Positions 6,855 through 6,950 of a DNA stretch of 6,950 bases are shown one piece after another. Every line of letters starts with the position of its first letter. Position 1 is the first letter of the stretch. The DNA is from Rhodothermia bacterium (lineage in GTDB: Bacteria > Bacteroidota > Rhodothermia > Balneolales > Natronogracilivirgulaceae): NCBI GenBank assembly GCA_007122185.1, contig SKUI01000184.1, positions 1 through 6,950 on the forward strand, given 5' to 3'. The position numbers were made by a program, and so were the translations under genes. Below the pieces are notes generated by a model, which was not told the DNA's origin, did no database searches, and worked only from the letters and a program-made list of their open reading frames with translations.

Positions 6855-6950
6855 AGCCGGATGAGTCCTGCAACAAATTACGCAGCGCCTTGCCGACCTG
6901 CTCATAGTTGAAGCGGAACCCCTTCTCTGTGATTTTCTCGGGGATTACTC
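6853..6950 (-). CDS. C-terminal fragment of a TIGR01777/DUF1731-type NAD-dependent epimerase family protein
   Basis: Only the last 31 codons and the stop (TGA, at 6853-6855 on the plus coordinates) are in the window; the gene enters from the right edge. The visible peptide starts VIPEKITEKGFRFNYEQVG and ends KALRNLLQDSSG. It matches the closing signature of the DUF1731 domain, roughly 'V-P-x-x-L-x-x-x-G-F-x-F-x-Y-x-x-x-x-x-A-L-x-x-L-L'. That domain caps sugar-nucleotide epimerase-like SDR proteins of the TIGR01777 family (YfcH/SDR39U1 type), whose substrate is generally unknown. The NAD-binding Rossmann part lies outside the window, so the assignment rests on this short but distinctive end. 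It converges on the lipoprotein gene with a 103-base gap. Confidence 0.78.
   Translation of the reverse strand, partial: VIPEKITEKGFRFNYEQVGKALRNLLQDSSG

Overview
The window looks like ordinary chromosome from a bacterium of the Bacteroidota/Rhodothermota/Balneolota type (inference). The reasons are a 'BatA' N-terminal membrane domain of the kind common in that superphylum, a large lipoprotein with an FG-GAP-like propeller, moderately high GC content by eye, and mostly weak ribosome binding sites. No tRNA, rRNA, CRISPR array, transposase, integrase or phage gene was recognised.

Left and centre (1-3964, minus strand): three genes probably form one transcription unit, read right to left. First is a 708-residue membrane protein with a BatA-type N-terminus and a degenerate von Willebrand A-like domain (1838-3964). 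Twelve bases later comes a 191-residue three-helix membrane protein with a soluble tail (1250-1825). Then, after 66 bases, comes the ribosome-associated GTPase HflX (1-1183), which starts at TTG and runs off the left edge. HflX carries an extra copy of a glycine-rich hexapeptide just before its GPGE motif.

Centre (3965-4043): a 79-base, AT-rich divergent intergenic region must serve both the leftward unit and the rightward gene.

Right (4044-6749, plus strand): one 901-residue predicted lipoprotein has a N-terminal half that loosely resembles DUF3352 proteins and a C-terminal half made of FG-GAP/VCBS-like beta-propeller repeats. It converges on a minus-strand gene that enters from the right edge (6853-6950). 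Only the last 31 residues of that gene are visible, and they match the C-terminal signature of the TIGR01777/DUF1731 NAD-dependent epimerase family. The 103-base convergent gap holds an imperfect 22-base tandem repeat.

How the genes relate: the divergent BatA-type membrane protein and propeller lipoprotein both face the cell envelope and may share regulation, but the sequence does not show their function. HflX is a housekeeping/stress factor whose link to the upstream membrane genes may be only positional. I found no clear case for a wholly new system. The best leads are the envelope pair, the HflX insertion and the convergent repeat.
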